Assembly (NCBI RefSeq): GCF_031877795.1
Contig: NC_133934.1
Coordinates: 105,464,610 to 105,528,609, forward strand
DNA length: 64,000 nt
From: Strix aluco
Taxonomy: Eukaryota; Chordata; Aves; Strigiformes; Strigidae
Direction of reading: 5' to 3'
This document shows, one piece after another, positions 36,001 through 51,000 of this stretch (positions are counted from its first letter, which is position 1; each line of letters opens with the position of its first letter). The notes beneath the pieces were generated by a model that had not been told where the DNA came from, searched no databases, and was given only the letters and a program-made list of their open reading frames with translations. The translations under genes were made by a program, and so were the position numbers.

Positions 36001-39000
36001 CCTGCATTTGCATGCTGCTTTTGTTAGTAATGTTATCGATCTGGTGGAATCCTTTCGATTCTGAATAGCGGAGGATATTTCTGAGATTTTCTGTTTATGC
36101 CCTTTGGAATTGTAGGGCTTTTCTGAAATTCGGATGTATTTTAGAAGAAGACTTTTTTTTCTTCTTTCCTTCCCCCTTCTGGGACTTAAATGTTTCTTAG
36201 TTTGATAGTACATTTATACATTTACTTTGAACAAAGGCTGCAGTTTGTTGTTGAGGTTTTTTTTGCCATTGGAGTGTTGTTAGCTTTTATCAAAAATTGC
36301 ATTTTGTGTACCGGGGAGGCTTGGAGGGTGGGAGTTTCAACCCTCAGGGGAGTGGAAGTGGTCCGAGACCTCTCATCCATCCCCTGGAGAAGGGCTTTCA
36401 TCTGTCTCGGCTTTCCAGCTGCTGATTTTTCAATCTGGTAGTCCCGAGCTGAGAACTGGCTGCGCAGAGGCGGGTTGGGCTGCTGCCCGCCCAGGGCGGT
36501 CCAGGAGGATTTCCAGAGGATAATGGGGTAATGCAAACTGGCAGGGAGCAACTAATGGGATATGAGTGGAAGCAACCAGGGTAAAGAGAGAGGAAGGGAG
36601 CTGACACTGGCTCTCGTGGGGAAGGACTGGTGAAAAGCAGTGGGGAGCAGGGTGGATAAAACCTTTGGAGGATTCAGCCGAGGTCCAGGGCTCCAGGGGA
36701 GGATTATTTGCTTGTGGAGATTGAAGAGGCTGAGGACCAGCAGCTGGGGAAGGGCTCAGCACCTCTCCAGGCGGGGTGCTGAGGGGATACTGCTTTATCT
36801 CAGCATGACTATCAAAGGGTTAAGAAACCTCTGGATGCAAGAGGAGGAGGGGGGTGATTTTAAGCCAGGCCAGGGGTGGGTGTGCTTTTGTAGGGGTGTG
36901 AGGGATAGGGATACCCCCAGGATACTCACAAGAGGCAGCAGAGTCTGAGATGAAAGAGCAGCTGCCATGTCTGCTGGATGCGGGTGCTTGCTGCTGGGGA
37001 GGGACCGTCTCCAGAGGCAAGTCCCTGAAAGGGAAGGTGATTTGTAACTGTTTAAAGCTCTGTCTTCTGGCATTTTCTGGTTCTCCTTTCACCCTGGCAC
37101 CTGACCTTTTGTGCTCAGAAACACAGGAGATGGGGGAAAAGCTATGTGTTAGCAGGTTACCCAGGTTTCTGTAGCTTCTGTCCATTTCTGACTCTTCATA
37201 ATCTTTGCTGCTTCTTCTTATGTTTTTTGATCGAAGAGTTTTACTCCCCTCAGGACAATCTTCACATCCTACCAACTGGAGGAGCTGGAAAAGGCCTTCA
37301 ACGAGGCCCACTATCCTGACGTATATGCTAGAGAGATGTTGGCCATGAAAACAGAGTTGCCAGAAGACAGGATACAGGTAATCATACCTCTCAGACCCCC
37401 TTATCCTGCCCCTCTCAGCCATGTTCATCCCTCCCCGAAGAAAAGGTAGAGGCATGGGAAAGCTGACATTGCTCTGAATAAACACCTCCCCGGGCTGTCT
37501 ACTCCCCTGCTCTCCATGGGTAGGCAGCCAGATCAGCTGTTCTTGGCAGATTTGTATTTGGTGTTTGTATGTCGATGTGTGCTGTATGTGGTGTGTTGTA
37601 GCAGTGATTTGGAGTGTGAGTAACAGAGGGAATCCTAAATCGTTGAAGGGGAACTGGTGTGCAAGGGAAGACTGCAGCATTTCAAGGCCTTGGTGGTATA
37701 GGCAAGAAGAGAGGCTCCCAGAGACCAGGTCTGGGCGGGCAGTGTGGGAGGGAAAGAGCTCACCTCTGCTCCTCTGGGCACAGGAGGATGCACAGGGGTG
37801 TCGTAGGTGGGTACTGCTGTGGGTAGGATTGCAGTGTGGGAATGATGAGTGAGTCCCAGTGGGGTGTTTGCACCATCTCTGCACTTTGCTTTTGCCTCCT
37901 CCAGTGAAGCTTCCTTGAAAGTTTCTGGGGATAACATTTTGTTAATGACTTTTAATGTCTGGGGTTTAATTGTATGCCAGTCCTGTCATGCCACTGTGAG
38001 GGGGTAGAATGAGCCTGTGTGGAGTATCGCTGCTGTGTGGTGAATCCTCTGGTGGTAAGGAGCAGCCTGAGCCACAGGGCTGTGCCAGCACCAGCCTTTG
38101 GCGTGCACGGCAACCGGCATGCAAGCAATCATTACAGCCCAAAAAGCCGGAGAAGACTTGCAGCTGCTGTGTGCAGTGTGGGAGGCACAATGTGCTTGGA
38201 CAGACCAAACAGGACATTCACAAGGGTGGACTCCAGCAACTTCTGCTGCCTCCCTCCTCCCTATGCCCCACTCCCGCCTGGTTGCTGCACAAGGCACAGG
38301 GCTGTAATGGCCAAGCCTTGAACCCATTTTTGCTGGTGCAGGTGATGTTTCTTGGCTGGCTGGGGTTAAACTGGCCTGGTCCCCTGCACAGTGGCAGTGG
38401 CTGCCTCTGTGGCTGGTGGATAGGAGTTTTTACAAGAGGCATTGGCCTGAGTGCCACGTGGTGTTGGGAGGGTCCTGGTTTCCCTAGTTCCTCCTTCTGC
38501 TCGGTCCCTCATGCATGCCCAGCACCTGCCAATCTGCTCCTTCAGCCTGTGCTCTTTCCTTGCTAAAGAAATGGCCCAGGAGGCTGCTCCCTCATGGGTT
38601 TGGGAGGTAGCTCAGAGGGCACTTAGCAAGATAACACTGATGCTGGAAGCTGCTGAGGCATGACCCTGTGCAGTGACAGGAAGATCCTCTCAAACAAAAG
38701 TGCAGCCCTTTTTTCCCTTAGTCCTGAGCCCCCCTCACCACCCTCATTCTTGTGCTCTATCAAGAGTGACATTTTTATAAAAACAAGTTGTGCTTCTTAT
38801 CCTGTTGTGCTGGCAGGACTCCTACTGACCTAACAGGTTGTAGACAACCTGCATGCTGACAGGATTTCCACATGGCCCATCATCTGAAATCCTACCTGAC
38901 ACATTAGGATTTTGCTCTTAGAAACAGGCCTTGATGCTTTGGCTCTAGAGAGAGCAAGCTGGATGGAGGGTCACTTCTACATTTGTGACCCTGTAGGACA

Positions 39001-42000
39001 TCAGGTCAAGAGGGGAGAGACCTGTCAGGAATTTTGTGTTGCCTGCATTCACCATCTGATGCTGGTCTGGAAAGAAGATCCTTTGATTTCCCATAAAGGA
39101 CCTTTTCAAGGAAGAGGTTCATCTAGTGGCACAGTGTATGTTGAACTACAGAAGCACCATTTCTCTGGCCAGAGCTGAGGGCCTTCACTATGGGTGAAGT
39201 GGAGGCAGATGTTATGGCAGACAGTGCAGAGCTGGACACTGCACATACTGCTTCAGCATCTGGAGAATCCTTCTAGTGCTGAGACTCAGTGTTTTATCTA
39301 ATTTGGAAGTGAAATAGTGGCTAACGTATCTTAGCTGTCACTGACTTGCTGCCAGCGTGTCATTCTGCAGCTGGCTAATGAACAACTGCCTACTCTTCCT
39401 GTATTGCAGAGTTTTTAAACCTAGGAGTGCTCCTGACTGTTAGCCCTCTGCCCTAGAGGTCGGGTTAGACTTGGACAGCAGAAGAACCCCGTGGTGTGGC
39501 TGTTCTGAATATCAGGTGTTGCTAATGGCACACATATTCCAGGAGAAAGTGCTTGTGAGTTACACTTCTGCTCATCATGAAAGGGGAAATCATGAGAAAC
39601 AGCAGAATTTCTGTGGCATCTGTTGTGTGAGAGCATGAGCACCCTGCCAGGGTGAGCATCAGGGTCACGTAGGAGTCCCGAGCACCACTGATGTTTCCAG
39701 TGGGTCAGCACCCTATTGTCCTTTACCACATATTCTATAAATTTCCTTGTCCATACTTTTTTGTGTGTCACAAGCCATGACAAGATGATTCCCAGTCTTG
39801 GTCATGCTTCTTGATATTTCATCTCATGTTCCTTTTCAACTTTAGCCCCTTTTGTATGAGCCTAATTGTTTCCCCCTTGTTATGACGTTCATACTCTTTA
39901 AATAAATCTAAGCTATTTCTTCTCCTGGCTGTCACTTCTGGTTTTCATCATTGCTTAAGCAAGCTGTGAAGATCTTTTCTTAAATCATTCTTCATAAATA
40001 ACATGCTAGTCTCTTAATCATGTGGTTGTTCTCCTGTGAAGTCCATCTCACCTATCAGTCTTCCTGGAGATAAGAGACCACATGCCTACAGCTGCACACA
40101 GGGTGTGTTCTCACCAGTTTAGCTGGACTTCGGAGTCCTTGCACAAGCAGCCTTGGATTATCACTGGTCTACATTCTTCCATATTTATTTCTTTCTATTT
40201 ATCTAATTCAGTCACTTCAAGCTTTTTTTAGACAGATTTTTTTTATCTTCACAATTTTTCTTTCAGTCTTCAGGGTTTCATATGGCATTTTATTACCTTT
40301 GGCTAATAAGCATAACAACAGCCCTACCAGCTCTGACACTGGTAAGAGGTGGATGTTAGAGAAGAGTATGAGAGCAGGGCAGATATCTAGTGATACTTAC
40401 TGAATACTTTTACAGCCTCCTGGGGTTTTGAACACATGTAAATATCTAATATCCCGCAGCAAGAAGTTCTGCAGCAGAACTGCACAAGTGAAGTAAATCT
40501 TGCTTTGAATCTATTAGCATCATTTAATGCCCCTTGGAAGAGACAGCTGAAAATGAATCTTTATTCCCTTCTTCATAATATTTATAATTTCATGTCACAG
40601 GGTGGTTTTTTTCCTTGCCTGAGTTTCTAACTGCTCAAGGGAGCTCTTTATTTTTGCATTTTTGTTGTAGCTTACAGTTCCTCCCATCTTTCAATATTGT
40701 CCTCTCCCTCTTGTAGGTCATTAATGAAAGTGTTTTCTAAGAATGTTGTGAGCATCACATGCTGTAGACTTACACAGAATTTCACGTGGGTTCCCACTGG
40801 ATCCACACCTAAGAGTGATATCTACCCCTTATTTTCATTCATGGAATTATTTCTCAGGAGGTAGTAGTCAAAGAGAAAGTAAATCACCTATGAAATTCAA
40901 TATGAAAGTGAAATTCAAATAATACAATTGAGAATGATATATAGGAACTGCTTGCATGTAAAACCTTCCGCAGGACACTACAAATAGCCATCAGAGGCCA
41001 AGAAAGTTACTGGTTTGAGAGAACATTGAATTCGTGAAAAAATATTAAAATCCTCCATTTAAAGAGAAAATGAACATGTGGTTTTTTTCAAGGCAGCGCT
41101 CTTTCACATTGCATGCATCTTCCTCCCGTATTGAACTGGTTGCTCCTGGAAGGAACGTGAGCATCCTCCCATTGGGCAACATGGGAAAATAATTTAATTT
41201 TCATAGTGAGACACTCTGCACGAGTCAGACTAGATGTCACTGTGGCCATTTTGCAAGATACTTGAAAAAGGCTACGTTAATCAGTGTATTTGAAAGAATA
41301 TTCAGCAGAGTTGAAATGACACTATTAGAATAAACCCAGACCATTCTGTAAATCCCGGTGAGGTAAGTAGATTCCTGAGAGGAAGTATATCCTTAATAGA
41401 CAACTTGAAGTATTCAAAATGGCCTCAAGGTGACGAGTATTCTGACACTTGATTTAAATCAGTGTGTTTATCATAACAGATGCTGCTAAGTGTGATGTGT
41501 TGGTTTTAGGTAAATTATCCCTATTGAATTTATTAATATGTGACAGTTCCAAACTTTAAACACCAGTATCTACAATAAAGTACAGTAACAGTTTGATTTA
41601 GGATTATTGAAATGACTGTGTATGTTTGTCATTAGTGTGTCTCCTACTGATCAAACAAATCGATTAATCAGTTCAGTATTTCCAAAAAATAAGATACTGC
41701 TTCCATTGTGGGGACACTAGATTCACCTTTTAAGGGAACTAATCGATTAAAAAAGAGAATAAAAGTGTTAAAAATTGTCAGTTCTTGTTGTTAAATGATT
41801 GTATGGTAGTTACATGGATGAAGAATTTGGGGACAAATAAAACTGCTCACATAAGCAAAAGGAACCCAAAGGAGACTCTGGTGCCATGTGTAAGGCGTGT
41901 GGATTGTCTGTGTATCCAGCAAGCTTTGTCAGGCAGCTAAAAGTTCAATTTTGGCTAAAAACAAAACAAAGCCAACTAAAACTCTAATTGACAATGTATT

Positions 42001-45000
42001 GTTTTAGCTGCTATCAGATTAACACATTTCAGTATCAGTGTGTAGCCCTTTAGGAGTTGAATGGGGATGGAGAAATCAGGAGGGGTGGTCATTTGGAGGG
42101 AAGCATTTGTATTAAGAGTATTTTTCCAGAACAAGATGTTTACCTTGCTTCAGTGTTGCAAAAACATGCTGTATTTAGTGGTGAATGTAATTTGGAAAGG
42201 CCTGAGGAACCTGTATCGCACTGAGCATGAGCTCAGGAGTGAACCCATGGAGTCCTCTCAAGAAACAGGATAGAAAGTGTGAAGGAAAAATTGGCTTTAT
42301 GCAGCTTTAGCAGCCTTGGCTTCTCCCCCTCCTGCCAGCTTTTCTTGCTTGCTGCAGAGCACTGAATTGTAGTTCTAATCCCACAGTGTAGGTGTGGAAT
42401 GGGGATGATTGTTCCATGCAGTTGCTGACCTTTCCTGAATGTGTGCCTGGAATGGCCACCAAGGGATTTCTTAGTGCTGCAGAAAGTAGTGGTGATGTTG
42501 GTTTTCTAAGCATATGCTTGTCACTGTTACTCTCAGTAAGTGAGGACCTGTCTATTCTTGCTAAAACTTTGGGTGACTCTCGCACTTAGAAGAGAGAAAG
42601 GCCAGCATGAGGCACAGTGCCAGCGGGTTCCCACCCGTATCTCTATACAGCATGTTCACAGAGATCATGTAGCTGGAGGGAAATTACCAGAGCTATTAGG
42701 ATGGTTGGAGGTAGATCACCAAGGTGATGGAGAAGCTGAAAGTGTTGCTGCTGTGTTAGCCAACCATTTCAATATGTTAATTTTTTTTAAGAACCTGCAA
42801 GAGGTTAATCATGAAATAGAGCTGAGCAGGTAGTGCTGGCTATCTTTGCCAATAATTCTTGAGCACTGGGGCAAGCCATGGCAGTGTGATACCAGAAAAC
42901 ATGTCATTAACTTCCCCTATGCTTTTAGAAATGTAGGAAGTGTACAAGTGAGAGTAATAAAACTAATCAAACTTCCTGGCTTGGTGAGAATATTATTATG
43001 AGTGTTTCTCATGGCGTATGGTGCATCTCTGCCTCCATGTCTTTAATTGGTATGTGAGGAGTTCATCCACTTTTCTGCCTCTTCAATAACATGCTTGTTT
43101 AGTTGATCTAAATTCATATTCATTTCCATTTTTCAATTAAGAGTTATTTAATTTGGCCCTTTCTGTAATGGAGTGTTTTCATTACCCTTTATCTGTGGCC
43201 CGTTTTCAGTCCATGTGCTAGAACTTAGTTTACAAGTTAATTACCAGATCTGCAAACAGAGGGTCTGAGTGATGGGCAAGAGCAGGGGCCCAGGCAAGCC
43301 TTCCCAAAGGGATTACTGTCTGAAAAGTCTTACCTGCATGCCTTTGGAGAGAGGAAGAAAATGTGGCAGGTCACAGGAAGGAAAATGGAGGGCCGGGAAC
43401 ATCTCTTCAGCTTACTGTGAAGTAGGGACTCTTCTGCTTGTTGCTAGACCATGCAGGTTACCTGCCCAGCTTGTGGGATTTACCCTGCTACAGCTGGGGC
43501 TGTAGATGCCATTTAAAAGGTAGGTTTTAGTGTGAAGATGAAGGTATAGAGTTATGAATATTTTGTATACCCAGGTACCACTTTATCCCTCTGTGTTCAG
43601 TCCCTGAGTTGCTTCAGACACTAACCAATTTTCTAAATGGGACAGAAAAACAAAACCAAACTTGCCTGTCCTTGCCTTCTGCTCTGTTCCTTGCAAGATG
43701 TTTATATCTGTTGCAGCATAAGGGATGGTATGATTTTGATGTGCTCCTCCATAATATTGGGAGGAAAATGGGGCTTTGTAGTGACAGCTCCTTCCTTGTT
43801 CTCTCCATGGTTTGGAGAGACCATCACTGAGGGTCAGATACCTTCAAGTGCTGGGGCACTTAAGCTCCCTGCAAGAGAAAAGACAGTGAGGCAACAAGAT
43901 ATTGCAGTAGCCCATTGCTGTGGAGTGCCTTGGCAAGGACTTTCCCTGTTGTGGCCATGACAATGAGGAATGGCTTTGCAGGCTTAATGCCAGGCTGTGA
44001 CAACTCAGACTGTCTTCCCTGCATTTATCCCCCTGTTTTTTTAACAACTGTAAGTTTAAGGGTAACACTTCTCTGAGTTAGCCTAGGCACTGTGGTTGCT
44101 TGATCACTTAAGCTTGTCTGGAAATGCAACCCTAAATCTGTGTGCTGAGAATACTTGCATTCACTCTTCCTTTTAATGATGAACTTTCTTTTCTCTCCTC
44201 TGATACTGCTGTAGTTTTCCACAACTGATTTTTTTTTTAAAAAATTGGGCAGCCCAGCAAGTTCAATAGTTAATTCCCCTCCAGCTTTAGGATGCCTGGC
44301 AGAGGGACCAGCTGATGGTTGTGTGTTCAGGTTTTCCTTTAATGACCCTTTATCATAAAGTTTTCCTCCTTTCCTGACTTTGAATAGAGATTTTTTTTTT
44401 AACAGGTCAATAACACAGGCACTTTAGAGACACGGTTAATTTACTCTCCCCTTTATTTCTTAATGGATCTATTTTTCTCTGTACTGTTTATCTTTTACCC
44501 TGATAGATCTCAACAAGTTCTTCTCATTCTTCTCTGGCAGCACGAACCTCCTCTCCTTTTCATTGTCATTCTTTGTGAGTGTTCTGTGAGCCAGGTTCTG
44601 CACAGGCCTGTGCAGAAATATAAAAAAAACCACTACTATCTGCCTCATGCACCAAGCTGTAGAGAAGTCTAGTCCTTGACAGACATACAGATGACCCTGA
44701 TCTCCCTATGCATGAGGCTGGTAGGTCCTTCTGTGGACCAGAAAAGAGAAACTGAGTTGTAAAATGAACTGTTGCTACAATATCCTACAGCAGAGGTGAC
44801 TTCCAGAGACCACCTTCAACAGAGGCTGTGAGAAAGCATTAGGCACTCTTCTGTCTACTCTGAGCAGCAAGAGATGTTCAGTTTAGGACCTGCCTGGTGT
44901 GAGAAGCACAATTTTCCCCCTACTTTCTCTTCAGTGGGTTTCTGTTAAGGCTCCCAACTGTCTGACCAAAGGCAGAGCTGAAACTTTGCCTGGTAGTTGT

Positions 45001-48000
45001 TAGAGCTTTCAGCTGCAGCTTTCTCTCCAAATTCATGGCAATGGAATGCAAGTGAAGCATTGCTTATAGAACTATAGAATCATACCTGGTCACCTTCCTG
45101 TGACTTCTGTAAAGACCCATGACACACATGTTGCACATTCATAAACCTGGGCATTATGTGCCCTCTGTGATCTAGAAGTAACCTACTGACTGACTCCTGC
45201 CTGGATGTTGGAGCTGACCTGCTACAATGTGGATGAGCAGCCAGGCTGGGTTAGCCTGTACCCATGTACTTCCCATGCCTCTGGGAAGCTTGGGCTCTGC
45301 GTGGTATGCCAGTGGGAGAAATACCTTCTCATCCGTGCTACCCTTCCCTCTCTAAAGGCGTTGCTTGGCTTGCTCAGAGGGAGGCTGAACTGTGAGTATT
45401 GTTGGGAAATAACCCCTTTGGAAGGATCTAGCCAACCCATCCATATAAATGTACATGATGAATATCTGTGCTGGTCACTGCTCTTAGCCAGAGGCATCAG
45501 TAATGTCTGTTCCAGAATAACTTGTTTTATGTCCATCAGGTGCTTCTGATTTCTCCAGATCCCTTCATATCTTTGGCTTCACTGCCATCCTTCCAACTCA
45601 GAGTCCCCCATGACTGTCACTACTGCACCCTGCTATTTGTTAGTTGCTTGGATCAACTTGTTGAGCTTATATGATGACCATGACTGAGAGAAAGGCTTCA
45701 GTGGTGAAGTGACAACTGAGGGAGGGTTCCTGCCTGGGAGATCTTAGCTTGGGTGGACTAAGCATAGGGGATACTTGATGAGCTCGGATATGCTGCCCTG
45801 GTGTGAGCAGCAATCACGAGCGGGTTGCACGTTGCCAACTCTGCAGGTCACCCCATTAGCTGTGCTGTGCACTAGCCTGAGCTGACAATGTCCACTGCAG
45901 GCATCAGTGGCACAGCAGCAGCCAGTGCCTGGAGCATGAGTCTTCTGCAGCTATAGGGTGTCATGTGAAAACTCCTTGGAGTCATGAATTACCCAAAGAA
46001 GGTTAAGGGTACACAGAGCTCAGGAACATGTAGAGCCAGGAGCAGACACGTGGTAGGAGTCACCCCAGTGCAGCCAACATAACTGCCAGTCCTGACCTCT
46101 TGGATGGTGATCAGGGGACAGATTGCTATTCTGGTTTTTGGTTCTGGTGGTCCTCCTCCTTCTCCAGATTCAAGAGAGCCCAGTGAAGGATTTGCTGAGC
46201 TTGGGGGAAAAGGAGGCAAAATGAAATTATGCAGGCAGGATAGCAGCTTGGTTAATGGAGCCAGGCATTGTGAGCACCCAAAAGATGGATGCAATATCAT
46301 CCTTTGTGATGATGACAAATGTCTCCCTGGGTTTGTGTGGACTAGGATGATGGGCGCACTCTTGCTAACTTTCCTGGGACTATCATGCACCCATGACCCT
46401 GATGTTTTTCCTGGTTTTCAATCAGCATGTTAGGGAAAGAGGAATTTGGGTGTTTATCTGCCATGTCCCAGCATCTGGCAGCCTATATGGAGCTGTAGCT
46501 CCAGCTAAGCTGCTGGTCAGCTGGCATCATGGTCTGGCCGTGATGAAGTCAATGTCTCAGGGATGCATTTGCTGTGCAGATGTGTTACACAGATCAAGCA
46601 TGTGCTGAACCACTGATCTCACTGTAACTACCATGCACATTGTGTGCACACTTGTTTTTCTTTGGGGAAGATTGGAACCCTGCACCTGCTGAAGTTCTCC
46701 ACTTTTTGAAAGTTGCAAGTGAGAAAACATGTCACCACATGAGGTGGCAAGGCCAGGTGAAAAACTGTGTCCCCTTGGCAAATCTGAGGTTAAGACATGT
46801 TCCCTGGTCAAGAGGGATTTTACAGCTTTGGATGCGTAAGTCAGATAAATTTGCAACAAGCAGCTGTACTTGGCCCATGTAGTGCTTTTAAGAGCAGGAT
46901 TCAGAGGCAGGCCTGGCCTGCAGGACTGGTGGCCTGGTAATAGCATGTACATTTTTGCTGGGTGCCGTATTGAGCCCGTATTCAATGTGTGCCCTGTGCT
47001 AGTTTAGCTTAGAGGAGACCCAAGCTTGGATGAACCATCATGTCTTGGGAGGGATGAGTACTATCTCGCGGCTCATCTCAGTATTCTGGTTGGACCTCCT
47101 AGCCGAGTGGGTGGGACAAGACTCCAGCTATTACCAGGAGGGGATCTTGTCATTCTGTGTATGGTAATTGCTCTTTCTAATGTGACCTCAGAAAGCTCTT
47201 TCCCAGTGTTTAGTAAGAGGGGGGATGATGAGTCCTGTGATCAGCCATGCAGCCCATGTGCAACCTTTACTGCTCTCATTTAACTTCATACCCACTTTAC
47301 ACCAGCCATAGAAAGTGATGTCACCATAAACAGTGCCAATAATTTTGACATTACATTTGAAAAGACAGCAATAAACTGTTTCCAGGCTTACACAAGTGGT
47401 ACAGTCTCCACCAGCTGCCTCAGGACAGGAAGTTTTCCTGGGGTGATCGCTACAAGGAAGGGATTCAGGGAAGCCCCAGGATCCAGTCAGACCTTACTCT
47501 CTTGTGGCCATTCATTATAAAGCCCCTGGACCCATGAGTGCAGATGGGGACATGCTCTGAGGAAGATAGGAGGCTGTTCTTTGCAGCATTCACATCCTCA
47601 GATTGAACCCAGCCAGGGCCACCAGCCCTGTCTGATACAAGGGTAAGGACATTGCTGTTTTTTCAGAGGAGGTTTTCATTTTGACTGCTCTTATTTTAGA
47701 GGCTTGGGTTGGAAAGGAAGAAGGTAGAAAGGGAGATGTGTAGTTGTCAGGAGGAACTGTGTGCTGAGATGGCAGCAGGGCCCCGGGCATGGAGGTGAGT
47801 GAGCTGGAGGTGTTCTCTGGTCTGCAGCTGGACACACCAACAGGCTTCAAGTGGGGAAGTGAGAGGTATGCTGCTGGGCATGATTTCAGGAGCAGAGTAC
47901 TGCTGTGAGGGGGACAGTGGGCCTGACCAGGTTTTTCTAGTCCAGGAAAGGGGAAACCAGTATGCAGGCAGAGGTGTGAAGAGCTTGCACTGAGAAACAG

Positions 48001-51000
48001 AGCTTTTCTGTGCCAGTGCTTTGCTGTGTGTGCGTACAGTGAGGTGAGTCAAGATCAGTATGGTGGGGAAAGGGACATAAGCAACTACAGGGTGTTGGTG
48101 TAGATGTCTGGATGTTTCCCGCCACAGTAAATGCCCCAGAGGGAAGAGGTCTGGTGGATGAATGTGAGAAATTCAGCTTCTGCACGGTTCAGCCTGAGAT
48201 GGTTGGATCCCTGGGAGATGAGTGTGGTGCTGGATGGACATGACTGTGTTGGGTCAGAAAGCCATCAGCACCATCATGTCAGGTGGGACCATGACAGCGG
48301 ATTACAACCCAAGGCAATGTCCGGAAAGCTCCCAGGCTGCCTCACTGGACAGTACAGGGTTTCTCTGCTGTGTCCTCACTTGAGGAGCTCAGTATCAGAA
48401 TTGGCTTCTTTGCAGGGATCGTACAGAGCGACAGTTTGGCTCCCTGAAGCTGAAGGTTTGCACCAGGGGAATTGTCAGAGAGCAAAGAAGATATGCCTGT
48501 TAGTCCATGGGCAGGGGAGATGGTCTCAGCGTTGCTGCTGAGGGTACTTGGGATTTTGTCCCTTGCCTTAGTTGCTGGTTTGCCAACAGCCGTGTGCAGC
48601 TGCTCCCCGCAGCCTTGCAAAGGCGTGTGCTGGTGGGGCGAGTGCTGGTGTGTCTGTGTGTCGGTGTCTGTGTGTCTGTGCATGTGTGGACGTGCATTTG
48701 CTTGTGGCCATCTAGTGGACGTTTCAGCATGTGCTGCTTTGGGCTGAGTCCATCTTGTGCTCCATAAAGCTTGTTACTTGAAAGACCCCTGTTGAAATGC
48801 TATGTCAAAGGCAGTATGTGAGATTTCGTGAAGCAAAAATTCCCCGTTATCTAGCCTGGAATTTTCCTTTAAGAGATGAGGAATGCTTGAACAGGGAAAA
48901 TAACATTTTTTTTATTAGAAAGACAAAAAAGGCCACTACCGATGTTCCTGTCTGTGTGCCCCAGCTTGGAAAGTAACAGTCAGGAAAATGAGTGTAACCA
49001 GTGAAAATTTTAGGTTGAAACAATACAGAAGCGATACACAGTAACATCCTAGAAGCCTTAAAATATCTCTTTGCTAATTTAGATTCCTGGCTCATGGCCA
49101 ACCTTAGGGAGATTTCTCTCTTTAGCAGACAATGTTTCAGGAGTTGATTAGGTAAACAAACTAACTAATATGATGAATGTGGATAACAAGGACACATCGA
49201 GTCTCACATCCCTTTGCAAAATGAGAGATTCCTCCTACTACAATTTGCTCTTCTGCATCATCAATAATCCGAAGAAGTATCGGTCATTCATTGGTGATTC
49301 AGAGGAGGAAACTGGCAAGAATAACCTTGCCAGTCTTGACTCCAAAATGCTGCAATCCTGCGGCTGAGCACAGAGTGCCTCAACTTTTATTGCTTTGGGC
49401 ATTGGGCACTGAGGGTGAGAATTAGATGATGGTTAAAGTTAGAAACATCCCCATTTGTGAGGCTTTGCAATACTGCTGATTTTGGTAAGGGGGCCTTAGA
49501 AGAACAGACACGTGGAACAAGGATCCGGGAGATGACAGTGACAGTGCTGGCATTTGCTGCTATCTTGGTTCATAGGCTGTGCTGCTCTTGGAGGAGACAG
49601 TGTCAGTGTGATGTGCCCAGCTCTGACCAAATGAGAGTGTGTGATGCTCAGTTCTGACCAAATGTCAGGGATTGAGTTGATGGGCAGATCCTCTCTGAGC
49701 GAGGTGTTATGTTACCACCCTCTATTTGCCTGCTTCATATTGAGAGCAGGGTTTTAGAGGTGATGGGTTTTGGTCTTGCAGCTTTTCTATGCCTAGAGGA
49801 CTAAAACCCGTGGATATGGAAGAGCCTGCAGTTTCTGCAGGGTGTGCCGGCATACCCAATTTGCAGCGTGCATTGTGCAGTGAGCATTGTCTTACCCTGC
49901 TGCCAGTGCACAGAGGGTGTCTGGCAGCCTTGTCAGAGGCATGCTTGGCTGCTGCCCCCAGCCTGGCCATGGCAGCGACCACCCCAGATCCAGCCCTTGG
50001 TGTGCCAAGGGCAGCACTTGTGGAGCATCAGAAGCAGCCCAGGAGAGGGCTTTGGGCTGCTAAACAGCAAACATCCATGCATTTTTTGAGAATAGGGTTC
50101 CTGGAACAATCTTCCTATGTTTCACAGAGGGTGTTCATGTGATAATAAAAAGCTGTAAATCACCTTAAGATGTAGCACACTGGTCCAAAAGACACCTCTG
50201 CACATCAGATTGTGGTAGCTTTGCACAAACATCTGATGTGCTTCAGTCTAAAATTAATCAGGGTTTTCACCACTGCTCGGGAGGTGTGGAAGCACAGACA
50301 TGACCTTTTCACCATACCCTGGCCTGTGCAACGGAGAACCAGGTGGAAACATGTGAGAAGGAAGGTGTGTAGTACACAGCCACATCAGTAAAACATTTCA
50401 TAAAGCTGAGCAGATCCATGTGATGGGAAGGGTCAAGAGGAAACATGGACGTTGCTTGAAGCAGACTGAATTTTACAGAGCCAGAGGAAGTTGTAGAGTA
50501 GATATCTCCAAGCAAAGACAATAAGCAGCCAAAGACACAGAATACCAAAGCAGCGAGTAAATGTGAGTGTAAGGGTGGAAACCTCTCCATGAAAAGTGAG
50601 GTACCAACACAGCTGAAAATACCTCAGAATTACTAAAACCAGTGTGTAATTCAGCTCAGAATCAAGGAACAGGAAAATTCTGGTAACATGTCAAGAAACT
50701 TGAAGAAAGCAGTGAGATCTTCTCCCAGAAGAAAGTCCCACTGATTGAACTATCTGAATGAGGGAAAAATCCTGAGAATAGGCCATGGGGAATAATTCTG
50801 CTGACCTGAAGTGGTGTGGGGGCTGCCAGTGTCATGCTGGAGCTTGTCCCTCCATGCTCCTCAGGATGGGCTTGTAACAGAGGTGCTGGGCTGGGGTCTG
50901 ATCCCAGCAATATTGACAACCATTGGTTTCACATGACTTCATGCTTGAGATGAAGATATGGCTCCTGATATTAAAGCAAGATGGTCAGTCCTCCTGATTT

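Noticed and set aside
45060-45120. ATAGAATCATA near 45072 as a CR1 3' end
   Set aside because: Only about 15 bp agree and no neighbouring CR1 sequence follows, so a chance match is likely.
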